From Heterocephalus glaber (Eukaryota > Chordata > Mammalia > Rodentia > Bathyergidae), in contig NW_004624734.1 in assembly GCF_000247695.1 (NCBI RefSeq), positions 17,204,803 to 17,268,802 on the forward strand: a DNA stretch of 64,000 bases, written 5' to 3'. Both the position numbers and the translations under genes were made by a program. The notes beneath the pieces were generated by a model. That model was not told the origin of the DNA. It worked only from the letters and a program-made list of their open reading frames with translations, and did not search any database. This document shows, in pieces, positions 35,810 to 47,479 of the stretch; the stretch's first letter is position 1; every line of letters starts with the position of its first letter.

Positions 35810-37240
35810 GTGCCTTTGGTCTTAAAATTTTCCTAATTCACTTTTTAATGTGTTTTGTGTTTAAATCCTGATAATCATTTTTGGGGTTGTTTGAAAGCAA
35901 GGTTTCAAACAAATTAATACCAGGGATTTTTGTTATCCAAATTTATGTATTTGATATACTTTATAAACTCCTCAATTCACTGCTTGAACAAAGGGTTTTG
36001 TAACTAACTCCTCTCCTCCTTTTACACAAAAGAAATCAAAGCCTGCAAGAGCTCCTGCCATTTACTTTAGTCAAAATCTGAATGATGCATTGCATAAGTA
36101 ACAACATAATAGAGCCCTCATATTGCAATCTGGATAGATGTCTACTGTGCTTTGAAAATCAAATATTGTTCCCTTTGACGTTTTGACAAGTAATTTCGAC
36201 AACAATACACATTTGGCTAACTCATGAATGTAGTACTTCTTGTCCGCTGGATTGTGCGGGGTTTGCACTATGCTAAGAATGACAACAATTACAGAACTGA
36301 CTTGTATCTGCCAAGTGAACAGATGGTCTTGTAGTTAGAGGAACAATGGCGAGGAAAGAAAAGGCAGAGGGGTGGGATGGGGGAGCCGAGAGGGTGGGAT
36401 ATGATTCCCGCCCTCCAAAATAGCACTAATAAAACTAAAGAAAGACGCAGACAAAGACTTGCTCTAATTTATTCTTCAAAGGTAGAAGAATGAGGAAAAA
36501 GGTCCTGCTTATTTTACTTTTCTCCCATTCAGGCATTAAATCTAATTCTGGTTTCCGTGAGACCTATCAACAATAACATTGCAATGTTAACATTCTCCTT
36601 TATGGAAACGGTTATTTTAAAGTAGTGTCAATGTGAGTTTCATCTGGGATAATTTTGCCTCAAAAAAATCTACATTTCCTTTTTTAAAAAAAGTTTATCT
36701 GTGCAGCAAACAGAACACAAATAACAGAAACTAAAACTTCATTCTCATAAATCTCAAATCATTATACAGAGTTTCTTTGTAGAAACAAAGAGGCAATTGT
36801 CTCATTTAATGGCTCCTGAATTATTTTAGCTTGACTGAGTAACATAATTTTACAGGTCAAGTGGTGAAATAGCGCTTTCTTGTAAAGTTCTTAATTTTTG
36901 AGGTTACATGTTATGTGTGTTGGTATGTGTATGTGTGTCCATGTGCTGTTACCCACATACATGATCCTTCTTTCTTTCTGACATTTGATTTTGCATCTTT
37001 AAATTTATAAATACTTAAACCTGTCAGCCTGTAAGATTCTCCTTGCTTAGGCAGTTTGTTGGCATAGGAAATCATTATTCTGAAGTGACTATCAGCAGAT
37101 ATGTACCTAGTATTAAGAAAATGGTGGTAAAAAAAGAAATTGGTATCTAAAAGTTATTCAGAAATTTATTTTCTCTTCCTTAAACATATCTTTCTCATCC
37201 TTAGACAAACATTTCTCTATCATAATTTTTAATTAGGCAC
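35810..37240. other. Unannotated stretch
   Basis: No gene. A short GC-rich purine patch at 36355-36420 and a TG-rich patch at 36915-36945 are the only features. I see no recognisable repeat family. Confidence 0.5.
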
Positions 37241-37254
37241 TTAATTACAGAACT

Positions 37255-37490
37255 AATTATAATAGTTCTCTTGTACTAAGTATGTTGCCGGGCACTGGGC
37301 TAAATATTTAGAATAATTTATTTTATATTATCTTGTTTAAAACTCATTGCCGATCTCAGATGAATACGAGGTACTCTTTTGTCCCCTTTTAAAGCTGAAG
37401 CAGTAGAGACTTTCAAAGTCAGAGAGGCCACACATTTCATAAGTGGAGGAGGGGGGATTCTGACTCCAAATACTCTACTTATGCACTTGC
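37255..37490 (-). repeat. MIR SINE, reverse orientation
   Basis: On the plus strand 'tactaagtatgttgccgggcactgggctaaatattt', 'ttaaaactcattgccgatctcagatgaatacgaggtactc', 'tgtccccttttaaagctgaagcagtagagac' and 'agtcagagaggccacacatttcataagtggaggaggggggattctgactcc' follow the reverse MIR consensus nearly end to end. Confidence 0.75.
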
Positions 37491-37499
37491 ATTATTCCG

Positions 37500-38600
37500 T
37501 GTAAGCTAGGCAACGATAATAAATTAAAAATGTCAGCAACTGAGATGGGAGATTAGTGTTTATGATGGATTAGTGTCTGGTGATCATGTCTGCAGGGCAG
37601 CTCTCCCTGGCATGATCTCACACAGACAAGCACCTTGGTCTTGGGGCTCAGTCATCTCCTGTGGTGGACCTTGCAAAGGTCTGCATGTTGAAAACAGAGG
37701 GCATGAAGGAGAGAGGGACTGACAGGCCAGGCCTACATCTGAATGAAGCATCTCTATGTGTGTTTCCTTGGAGAACACTTAGTGACACGGCGCTTCCAAC
37801 CCCAATAGAGGCTGGAAATGCACTGTAGCTATCTGAGCAAAGACAAGGAGGGATATGAGTGGTCTTCTAGTCATTCTTTTAGCATCACTGCATATTGGGT
37901 TTTATTGGTGGCTCTGTGAATGATATGGACCCTTCATACTGGACCTTGAGTGATCTGTGGTTAGAGTTTAGTCCGTTTGTCTCAGCCAAACCGAGCCCAA
38001 AGTATAGATTTATCATAACCTTCAGTCTGATCCTTTGCCACCAGGGATGGCCTGATTGACTTGGCCAATCGAAAAACAGTATTCTCAGGAATCAGGTACT
38101 TCTTCAGGTGAGAGAAAACATTTAGAGGTTGAGTAAACTGTGAAAAGCATTTTATTTTGCCCTCAGCAATGTCCTTTATGTTTCCTTTATTTTGAAAATC
38201 TTCATTTTTGAAGATCCACCAAGATAATTCTTCTTACATTTAATATCAATTAATTTTTGTGGAAATTAATTTAAATTTAATGAAAGTTTTTAGGAGTTAA
38301 GCATTTTAAAATAATAATCTTTAGTGCCTGTTTGTTTTCAAACAGGCTGAAATTAATATTCACTGCTAAAAGGAGACTCAGCCATTTTTGACTACTTGGA
38401 ATGTGAAAAAACGAAATACATCTTGCCATAATTATAATAATATTGACAAATACAGTAATATCTCACTTTCCCATCATTGTCTTCAAATGAGATATTTCAT
38501 ACTGATGAATTTTCTGTTTAGACAATACAAAAATTCACAACTTAAAGTGGAAATCTTTCCTGACAATTGAATTTCTTTATGATGGTAGTCGAGTGTGGTA
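37500..38600. other. Unannotated stretch with a hairpin-bearing AT-rich segment
   Basis: No gene or classifiable repeat was found. 38160-38370 is repeat-free with many TAATTA-type cores and a perfect short hairpin at 38326-38347 (listed separately). Confidence 0.45.
38326..38347. repeat. Perfect 9-bp inverted repeat with 4-nt loop
   Basis: The arm gcctgtttg (38326-38334) and its exact complement caaacaggc (38339-38347) are separated by TTTT. Each arm carries a forkhead-like TGTTTG core, so this could be a protein-binding palindrome or a simple hairpin. Confidence 0.7.
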
Positions 38601-38613
38601 AAGAATTCCAAGG

Positions 38614-38704
38614 AAGGGCCGGGGATTTAGCTCAGTGGTGCTGCCACCACTTGCCTCGCAAGCACAAGGTCCTGAGTTTGATCCTGGGTAACAAAAAAAA
38701 TAAA
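38614..38704 (+). mobile_element. ID-like tRNA-derived SINE
   Basis: The body 'gggccggggatttagctcagtgg' through 'ggtcctgagtttgatcctgggtaac' precedes a tail of eight A residues and TAAAAAA. Perfect 14-bp repeats (aaagaattccaagg) at 38600-38613 and 38705-38718 bound it. It has the same box-A/box-B spacing as the other copies. Confidence 0.94.
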
Positions 38705-38807
38705 AAAGAATTCCAAGGGCTCTGCAATTTTGTATTAATTATCAATTTGTGAAAATTCCAAATTGAGTTGGTGTATGCACTTTAATATTTTCACTTTCAA
38801 TTTTATT

Positions 38808-39025
38808 TCAGTACTGAGAATTGAACCCAGGCTGCACATGCTATGCAAACACTCAACCACTATGCTACATCCCTAGTCCTTTTCAAACTTTATTATTATT
38901 GTTGCTGTTGTTGTGATGGAGATACGTTGTTGTTGAGTTGCCCAGGCTGGCTTTGAACTTAGAAATCTTCCAATCTCAGTCTCCTGAGTAGTCAAGATTA
39001 TAAGCATGCATCACCACACACAGCC
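38808..39025 (-). mobile_element. B1-ID dimeric SINE (B4 / B1-dID type), reverse orientation
   Basis: On the plus strand the first part (about 38812-38878) is a reversed ID-like unit: 'tactgagaattgaacccaggctgcacatgctatgcaaacactcaaccactatgctacatccctag'. The second (about 38930-39025) is reversed B1: 'ttgcccaggctggctttgaac', 'cagtctcctgagtagtcaagattataagcatgcatcaccacacacagccc'. Read on the minus strand the order is B1 then ID. This is the arrangement of B4/B1-dID SINEs. It is old, with a TTG/TTA-rich linker in between. Confidence 0.78.
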
Positions 39026-39039
39026 CCAAATTATCTTAA

Positions 39040-40860
39040 ATATTTCAATAATTACCAAATTTAAAATGATTCCAAATAATTTGAAATCAGAAATTATATG
39101 AGTTTTGATATCATGACAATCAAGCTCAATAAGCAACATATTCATAGACTTTTACTCAAATTTGCTAAATGATAGAATAAATAACTTTTAAAAAATCAAC
39201 TTGGAATTGTTGATTGTCCACAACTAACCCTATTAATTCAACACAATGATTTGTTTACCTTCTATGTGTCAGGCACTATCATATATGCATGAGAGAGACA
39301 GCATAGCTTTACCGTACATTTAGCACAAGATGTCATAAAAAGCATTAATGGGGCAATTTACAAGCAAGTGAGCTGACAGAGTAGAGAAAAAGCACATGTC
39401 TTTTTGGGAATCGATACCAAGGGAAGATTATCTCTGCAGCAAGTTATGTAGATATAGCCATTGCCAGATACCTGGAGTCCCCACTGAATGGTTACACATT
39501 CTAATAGAGTCAGGAAGCCCTGAGGTACAAGTGTTCTCGCTGTCTACATTATGATGGCCTCTCCTCTTCACTGTTAAAATTCCATGTCCCAAGTATCATT
39601 ATAATTATTCAGAAATGAAAGACACCATGAATCAGCTATGTAGCCTGTGAAATACAAGCCTGGGTTCTAGTTGTTTCTTTAAAATATGAAGAAAACAAAT
39701 GATGATTACAAACTAACAGCAAAAAAAAATACATGTGTGTTACCATTAGGATGGATAAATAAGTTACAACTCCCAGTGTACATTCTAAACATAATGCTCA
39801 TGCTTGGTGGGGATTTTAAGGAAAGTTTATAAAGATAGCAAGAGACAAAAAGTTTGAGAGGAATTTCAGACAACAATGCTTCTTTATACAGACCTGGTAA
39901 ACTGTAAAGAACTACAGATGGTTTTATAAAAATATTTGGGTTTATTTCTTTTATAGTCTATGTTGTGAGTAGTGTGTGTGTGTGTGCATGTGTGTACATG
40001 TGTGCATGTGTGTGTCCACATGCATGTGCATGTTTGCTTCTTGTGAAAACTGAAGTTTTATTAGTAGACCAAAACTAATTTTCAGTGATGATTATCAATA
40101 TGAAATCAGGGCTCGTGGCTTCTCTCCTTTTATTTTTGGTTCAATTTATCTATTTTGAATGATTTCATTTGTGTTCAGAAGGAGGAGGCGGGGTCATTCA
40201 ATAATAAATACTATTTATACATTTATAAAGTAAAACTTAAAAAGAATTATAACACTTCCTTTTGAATATCACTTCCTGTCTCCAGAGGCACATTGAATTT
40301 TTAGGTAATATAAAGATGTAATATAGTCAATCAAGCTTTGAAATTCTCATACCAGAAATGTCATATATCATCTATCTTATTATTTCAAAATAGACTGAAC
40401 ACAGGAAAATCTGTTTTGACTAGCTAGTTCTGTGTAATTCATATGCAGAATAATGTTTGAAAGAGGATATATCCTGATTTGGGAGGACTCCTCTCTATGA
40501 CTTGCTAACATTTCGTCTTCATCATCAAGTTATCCTAAATTAGTTACCTATGCCCTGAAAAAAAAATTCATAATGTAGAAATTCTCTGGTACACAGCTAT
40601 AGAGAAGTTACCACCTTGTATTCAAAATAAATAGGTATTTCATTAAATGATAATAAACATAGACCTTAGGAGTGTGCGTGGATCAGTTTGGGTCATTTAA
40701 TTTGACTGCAGATTCAAAATAACATCAAATCAGTTTGTTTAGTTTAGTTTCTGACATTTCAATTCTTACCTTATACTGTACCATCAGTTGTGACTTGGGA
40801 TGAGAGCAAAATTTATCCACAATATTCTAGGAATTTTTTTACAAAAGGTAGGGTTTAAAC
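39040..40860. other. Unannotated AT-rich stretch
   Basis: Apart from the TG array at 39971-40034 and a possible MIR scrap near 39255-39290 ('accttctatgtgtcaggcactatc'), nothing is recognisable. Confidence 0.5.
39971..40034. repeat. (TG)n with GCATG interruptions
   Basis: TG dinucleotide runs are separated by CATG/ACATG units. It is an imperfect, alternating purine-pyrimidine microsatellite. Confidence 0.92.
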
Positions 40861-40873
40861 TGATTTTAGTAAT

Positions 40874-40904
40874 ATATATCTCTCTATATAGAGAGAGATA
40901 TATC
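40874..40904. repeat. Near-palindromic TA/CT-GA simple repeat
   Basis: TATATA is flanked by CTCTCT on the left and GAGAGAGA on the right, then by further TA on each side. The arms pair except for one extra GA unit on the right, so the stretch can fold into a hairpin or cruciform. Confidence 0.8.
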
Positions 40905-40984
40905 CACTTAAAATATTCTTAATAATTTAGGAAAGAAAGATTAGTCTTTTTGACAAATAATAATGATGCAGGAACAATTATATA

Positions 40985-42125
40985 TTCACAAAAATGAACT
41001 TTATTTCATGTCTGACACAGTTTTAAATATTAACTCAAAATGGATCAAATGCCTAAGTTGAAACTGTAATATTATAAATCTTCCAGAAAACAGAGACAGT
41101 AGAAAAGAGGTTCATGATCTTGGGTTAGGCAAAAATTTCTTGGCTATTAAAACAATTGGAGTCTTGAAAAGTAAAGACAACTGGATTTACTGAGATTAAA
41201 AACTTCTATTCTTCAAAAAGCAAAAGAATGGAAGTAAATATTTGCAAATTACATATCTCGTATAAATATTTTAAACCAAGTACTAACAAATTTACAATAT
41301 GTAATAAGAAAATGAGCAAATTAAAATTTAAAGATAGATAATAAAGCTTTAACAGATATTCTACAAAAGAAGGTATATGGGTGGTAAGCAAGTGGCTGAC
41401 AATTTTAACATCGTTTGTTACCATGGAAAGGCAAGTTAGAACAATACTGAGATACTGCTGTGAAAGTGGCACTAAATTAGCTAAAATTAGCACTGACCAT
41501 ACCAAGTGTTAGTGAGAATGTGGAGACAGGAGGACTCTCATAGCCTGCTGATGGGAACGTAAAATGACACACTTTTGAAGACTGACATTTTCTTAAAATC
41601 TTAAAGGCACACTTAACATATTGGCCTATCCATTCTACTCCCAGATATTTACCTAAGAATAAAGCAGCATATGGTCAAAGAGTGATTTACCCACAAATGT
41701 TCATGGTGGTTTTCTTTGAGAGACAATACAAACATCACCCAACTTAGGAATGGGTAAACAGAGTATAGTATATTGATTTGCATATCACTCACACACACGA
41801 ATGAAATATTGATTAATACCCCAACACGAATGAGTTTCAAGATAATTATGATGAATAAAAGAAGATGGGTGGAAAATAGTATTTATTGTATGTGTATTTA
41901 TCCTTTCAAGAAAATGAAACAAATATTGATAGAAATTTAGTCCATGGTTGACTGAAAGAGAAGAATTAGACATAGGGATTACACACAAATGAGAAAAGTT
42001 TCAGGGGGATAAGTAAATTTAAGTTTTGTTTGTGGTGACAGTTTCAAACTTGTAAAATTGTACGACCCAAACATGTGCAATTTATGTGTGTCAACTTTAC
42101 TGCAGTAAAATTGTTGAAAAATTTC
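40985..42125 (+). mobile_element. Old LINE-1 (L1M-type), ORF2 3' part and 3' UTR
   Basis: 'actcaaaatggatcaaatgcctaa', 'ttatttgcaaattacatat' type motifs, 'aatgagcaaattaaaatttaaag', 'atgggaacgtaaaatga', 'tactcccagatatttacctaagaat' and 'gaatgagtttcaagataattatgatgaat' track the ORF2 C-terminal half in order. The 3' part ends with 'ttgtacgacccaaacatgtgcaatttatgtgtgtcaactttactgcag' before an A-rich end. The frame is destroyed by many stops. The frames at 41206-42000 are antisense noise. Confidence 0.82.
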
Positions 42126-42129
42126 TTGC

Positions 42130-43990
42130 TAAGAATCTCCCAATCTGGAAGTCATCTTATAGGCCTCTGAACTTCTAGACTTCTGGAAGTGGCTTTATTC
42201 CAAGAGACGCTTTCTCAAGCTCATGCTGTATATTTATTCACATAAATATTTCTTACATCCATGAGAGATATATATGTGTATATAATTTATAGATTGTCTA
42301 TGTAAATAAAATAGATGGTTTTAACTAGCTACCAATTGTTGATCCAAATTTATAAATACTGTAGTCAGTTGTTTGCTTTTTATTTTTGACTTGATATATA
42401 ATTTTTAAAACACAAGAAAACTTGGTCACTGAGCCTGCTAATCACAAGTGGTCCATTTCTTTTCTTTTCCCTTTTCTCCATGATCATGTACCCTGTACCT
42501 GTTTTACTCAGAGGAATTTATTAAACCACTGGTGCTAGAATTGCTGCAGTGAAGCAGTGAACGGAGTTCCAGACTATGTCAACCCTCCCATCCCTGGGAG
42601 GCAATCACACTGTCTTCCTTCTCTGATTTGCAGTGCTATATCTTTTGTCTCACTTCTTATGATTAATCAAAAGTAAAATGATGATGATGCAATACAAATT
42701 GAAAATTAAATATTTTTGCCAATATATTCAACATAAGTTTACTATGAAGGATTCTGAGTAAAATTGTAACCGGCATTTTTCCTTCTAAAAATCTTTGACA
42801 ATAATTGAGTCCATTTGATTTCAGTCAGGGGTGTACTTTACATTTACACATGCAGTATTTTTCAAAATCTGTATGCCTGAATCCTGATTTTATACTCATT
42901 CCTTTGGGAAAAAAAAAAGAAAGTAAAACCTGAAAAAGTCCAAAAGAAATTGTAATATGAACTGTGTGTAAACAACCATTGATCTAGAAGGAAATTAGAG
43001 TGAAACATGTTTACTTAGCTCGACAATGGAAAGATAATGATTATCTTGTCAATTCCCATTCAGATGTTAGTGTAAGTGGTAAACTTTGAAAGTGAGACAG
43101 ATTATGCTCCAGTGGATCCAAAATCTAGTGTATTGACTCAGCCAAGTGGAAAGAAGACTATGATCTATAAAACCATAAAATGTCTTGAATATTTGACACT
43201 TCATCACGATTTTCTTGTCAGTAGTCCTAGAGGCTGGATGTCATATTTTGAAGTACTTGAGTGTCTCATATTTATCAGGGAAGTTTCAGTTCTCATATAT
43301 ACATATAACCACTAAGTCACATTACATTTACTGCACTAAACTCTGATTTGCTTGCAAATCTCGATCATCCTAGTATTGTGGATCTGAACCAAAAATAATC
43401 AGTGGTCCATTCTGTCTGGAGTGAGATGAAATCTCAGGGTGGTCCAATGAAGTAAAATGTATAGATATTTTCAGAGCTTGAAAGGGTTCTATTTGTTGTA
43501 TCTGTAATAATGTTTTACCTCACTCTACTCATATTGGCTAATCTCTGTACCATGATATAACCAGTGGGTCACAAATGAACAGAGTCCATACCACAACTCA
43601 TAGGATGATCCATTGTCACCTTCTTTCTGCCTGAGAATGGGAGTATAACAGACTGAAACCATTACTCTTCCTCTGTCATGAATCTCAGCTACAATCTGGC
43701 CCTGTCCTGCAGGTTGGATGGTATCAGTCATTTTTCAGTATCAAAGATCATGAGCAAGAATTAAAGAGCTGTAGCTGAAATCTCTCAGACATAGAAGTTT
43801 TTCAGTAGCCCTTTTACCAAAATTTTGGATGAAATGTTTAATTCTCCTAGCTATTCAGAAACACACAATGTCTTTGGGTTGTCCCTCTATGGATAATAGT
43901 TCTAAGTTGCAACCATTTCTACTTTTCCACCAAGTAACCAGAGTTCAAGAAAGTTTCTATACCTGGTCTAGCAAGGCACTTCCTTTTTGA
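42130..43990. other. Unannotated stretch
   Basis: No gene. A 79-residue sense frame at 43076-43315 has no family motif. The rest is AT-rich. I cannot assign any repeat family. Confidence 0.45.
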
Positions 43991-44004
43991 AAGTATATAC
44001 AGAA

Positions 44005-44865
44005 TATATAAAGATTTCTTACAACTCAATACTAAAAGGACAACCCAATTTTTTTTTACATTGGGCAAAATTGAATGAAAATGACACAAAAAGAAAAAGT
44101 GATGAAAAAATAGGAAAAGCATTTAATATCATTAGATATCTGGTCAACCCAAATTAAGAGCACTCTGTTGTATGACTAGCAACCTACTGAAAGGGCAAAA
44201 AGAACAATCTCACAAATTAGCACAAATAGGAAATGAGTAGAACTCTTATATATTTCTTGGGGTTATAAAGTAGAAAGTAGATTGAATGTTCATAAAATTA
44301 CATATGCAGTTACCCTATAACCTAGAAACTTTTACTGCTCTGTGTCCAACTAAAAGAATTTAAAAATATATCTAAAAAATATGTACAAATATATTCAGAA
44401 TGGTGGCAAACTGTCAACAGACCAAATGCTCATTCGCAGGTGAATGGATAAACAAAGTGCGTTCAATTCACACAATTGGATACTGCTCAGCAATATAGGG
44501 AAAAATTACTTCTAGAAACAACAACACAACTACATCATGAAAACAACATGCTGAACAAAAAAATCAGACAAAATGACTTCATGATGTATGATTCCATTTA
44601 TGTAAAAATCGAGAATGAGCACAGCTAATGCTTAGTGATAGAAAGCAGCAGATCAGTATTTTCTGGGGCTGGAGTTCAGCATACTATCTGCAAAAAAGAA
44701 CCAGGAATCTCTTCAGATGATAGAAATAGTATTTATTGTAGTGTTGAAATTGCTTTGATCAAAGTGCTAGTTATCTGTGTGTATAGATTTGTCTGCAGGT
44801 ACATTATATCATATATAAATTATATTATAACAAGATAAGTTGACATAAAATAAAATAATATTGTT
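44005..44865 (+). mobile_element. Old LINE-1 (L1M-type) fragment
   Basis: 'gatttcttacaactcaatactaaaaggacaaccc', 'ttgggcaaaattgaatg', 'tgtccaactaaaagaattt', 'caaatgctcattcgcaggtgaatggataaacaaag', 'ggatactgctcagcaatat', 'catgctgaacaaaaaaatcagacaaaatgacttcatgatgtatgattccatttatgt' and 'ctggggctggagttc' follow the C-terminal half of L1 ORF2 and the old 3' UTR. It is about as eroded as the 41-kb copy, and a separate insertion. Confidence 0.82.
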
Positions 44866-44869
44866 TTCC

Positions 44870-45560
44870 AGATAACTGGAGTACTTGAAACTAAAATTTT
44901 AGTCACTAATTCCTAAGTTTACTCCATTCAAGTGGGATGGATATCTCCCACTCTTTATTGTCTGTGCTTTCCTATGACTCTACTTAGTGAATATATTCAC
45001 TTCTCCATTTCATCCTCCTTCACTTTCCAGTTCTGCTTCTTGTTTTTGACATTAACTAGGCCTTCACAAGGCATTTACCAGAATATGTTATAGATACTAC
45101 CTGATAGAAGTTAAGAAAGACTCATTGAGATCCTTATTGGCCTAGTCTACTCCAGCAATAAATGTGGCAACCAATATTACAGCCTTCTGCCATGTAGAAC
45201 TTCCTTTTACTGGGAAGAAAATTAAATCTACCCTTTTTCATTCAGTTAAAGCTTCTTCCTATTCATTATTGGAGAGCCTGAGAAATGCAAAACAAATATA
45301 ATAGCAAGTAAAAGTTGTAATTTTTTACATATGCGACAGCCAGATAGGCATTGGATATTTGATTGATATCCAATTCACAAATTATTTACAAATAGTTTTA
45401 TTTTGAAATTATTTTACCTCCACATTTATACTTTGATGGAAGAATTTTCTGTCAAATGGCAAATCAATGAATTCTACATTACTTGTTTTCTAGTTAGTAT
45501 TAAACACTTTTTAATTATTACACTAGAAAATACAAATAATAAAGTTAAATTTGCATTCTA
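44870..45560. other. Unannotated AT-rich stretch
   Basis: No gene or classifiable repeat was seen. Confidence 0.45.
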
Positions 45561-45568
45561 AATTGATC

Positions 45569-45625
45569 TAAGATTTGGATTTAAAAACACTAAATAAAAG
45601 ATCTGGATTTAGTAACACTAAGTAA
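45569..45625. repeat. Diverged tandem duplication, about 28-bp unit
   Basis: 'aagatttggatttaaaaacactaaataaa' is followed by 'agatctggatttagtaacactaagtaaa'. Two head-to-tail copies differ at several positions, so this is an older local duplication. Confidence 0.75.
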
Positions 45626-45649
45626 AACAAACCCTGAGTTCTCACCGAA

Positions 45650-45935
45650 GTCTATAGAAATTGTTATTTTCAAAAGGACTGGAATCAAAGGGGTAGGGGT
45701 GATGGGAGGATATGGGGAAAGGAAAGAATGGAAAGGGAAAATTATGAGAAAAGAAAAAAAATGGAAAAGAAGTCTATGTAACTAGGGAAGGGTGGAGGGG
45801 TGAAGGGCACACAAGTAATGGGGAAAAAATAAGAACCAAGATACATCATGTATAGGTACAAGCACCCAATGATAAATGTAGATGTATTGTGTACCTAAAA
45901 TGTACCAATAAAAGAATTTAAGCAAAAAAATAAAG
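45650..45935 (+). mobile_element. LINE-1 3' UTR, 5'-truncated
   Basis: The purine-rich tract 'gggtaggggtgatgggaggatatgggg' leads to 'ggaaaagaagtctatgtaactagggaagggtggagggg' and the end 'aatggggaaaaaataagaaccaagatacatcatgtataggtac...gtacctaaaatgtaccaataaaag' with an A-rich tail. It is the same family as 19165-19425, with which it aligns throughout. No ORF2 is present. Confidence 0.88.
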
Positions 45936-45949
45936 TTAAATTAAAAAAT

Positions 45950-46465
45950 TAAAAACATTATATTATTCACCTATGCTTGATATTTATACACAGGCACGAG
46001 ACTACTGAGACTTCATTTTCATATGGCAACAACATCATTCTTGCATTTGTCACAATAAAATCTAAAAGTAATAAAACCATTTTCAACCACAAGACAATAA
46101 TTTTGTCCTTTCATCTATCCTCAGCTCAAAATTACCCAGTTTCTCACTAGTGATTGAAGGAGATTCTATTGTTTTAGAGAAAAGCAAGTTATCAGAATTG
46201 GTAACTAGGTAAGGAAAGTGAAATCAGTGAAAACAAAGCAATTGGTAGCTTAAGGAGAGGCAACCTCATAAATGGTGTCTGAAAATTATTCACATTCCTT
46301 GATTATAAACATGGAAGGAGGAAAAAATTCAGCTGGAGTTGAAAGAATTGGAAGTCAACTCAAACTTAGCTGTTTATGTTGAGTGCTCAGTGACTACATC
46401 GATAGGAATCCTTCTCATGGTAAAATAATATGAAGTATAATTAGAGCTGAAGCCAGGAAGCACTT
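45950..46465. other. Unannotated AT-rich stretch
   Basis: No gene or classifiable repeat was seen. Confidence 0.45.
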
Positions 46466-46469
46466 GTTT

Positions 46470-46769
46470 GAACAGAGGGAACCATCTGATAGAGGGAACA
46501 ATATAATAAGAAGTTTGAGAAAGATTGTGCACTGTTAGGAGTCATTGGAAGATTGTGTCTCCCTCCCCAGTTCCTTCTCTTTCTGCTTCCTGGCTGCCAT
46601 GACATGAGCCACTTTCCTTCACCTGATCTTTCCACCATCTCCTTCTTGCTTTGGAGCCAGCCAACTATGGACTGAATCCTCTAAAACTGTGAACCAAAAT
46701 AAACCTTTGCTCCTTTAAATTGTGTGTGACAGGTATTGGGTCCAATGATGGGAAAGTGGCTAAGACAGT
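46470..46769 (+). mobile_element. ORR1-type MaLR LTR, 5'-incomplete
   Basis: 'aggagtcattggaagattgtg', 'cttctctttctgcttcctggctgccatgacatgagccactttccttcacctgatctttccaccatctcc', 'caactatggactgaatcctctaaaactgtgaaccaaaataaacctttgctcctttaaattg' and 'gtggctaagacag' match the ORR1 LTR 3' two-thirds in order, including the AATAAA signal. Confidence 0.82.
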
Positions 46770-46774
46770 GAACT

Positions 46775-47380
46775 TATTGGAAGCAATTAATTTTGTATAT
46801 GGGATTAAATTGCAGATCTTGAGATAAGATCATTTTGCATTTAGGGTGAACCTCAAATCCAGTAACAAGTGAATCTATAAGAGACAAGGAAACAATACAC
46901 AAACTCAAAGAGAGAAATAGAGGAGAAGGTCATAGGACAAGAGCTGTGGAAATTTGGGTGAAGCAGCTCTAAATAAAGGAAGACTAGGGATTACTGGCAG
47001 CCAGCAGGAGCTAGGAGAAAGACAGGAACAGATTCTGTCTTAGCACCTTCAGAAGAAAGCGAACCTAGAAACACCTTAACTGACCTCAGTTCTCCAGAAA
47101 TAGAACAGAATAAATGTCTGTATTTAAAAAAATTTATAATAATCAGTTCCTGGAAGCCCCTGACATGAGTACATTTTTAAAATTATTCTTCATTTGCTCA
47201 TCTGCCTTACTTTATGGATGGACCCATGAGATGTGAAAAACTGAATGTTCAATTTCTTCATGTCATATATGAAGGAACCTTCACTGTTAGCAGAATGAAT
47301 GAGACCACTCCAGTCTTAGAATCAGCTCACATGTAGATTTACTGATCTTGATATCTTGGTCTATTTTATTAACAGATGAT
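46775..47380. other. Unannotated stretch
   Basis: 47010-47150 and the surroundings have a faint LTR-like look ('gaacaggaacagattctg', 'cttcagaagaaagcgaacctagaaacacctt'), perhaps a decayed MLT1 end. I see no gene. Confidence 0.35.
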
Positions 47381-47385
47381 AATTT

Positions 47386-47475
47386 TAAGACTGTGGGTAT
47401 AACTCAGTGATAGAGTGCTTGCCTAGAGTATGTGAAGCCTTGGCTTTGACCCCTAGCAGTGCTAAATAAAAAAAT
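47386..47475 (+). mobile_element. ID SINE, classical type
   Basis: 'gactgtgggtataactcagtgatagagtgcttgcctag' carries the common rodent ID spacer 'gtggtagagcgcttgcctag', unlike the 'ggttccaccgcttgcc' variant of the other copies here. It ends 'gaccectag'-like sequence and an AAATAAAAAAATAATAAAT tail. The box-B region is decayed, so the copy is older than the others. Confidence 0.78.
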
Positions 47476-47479
47476 AATA

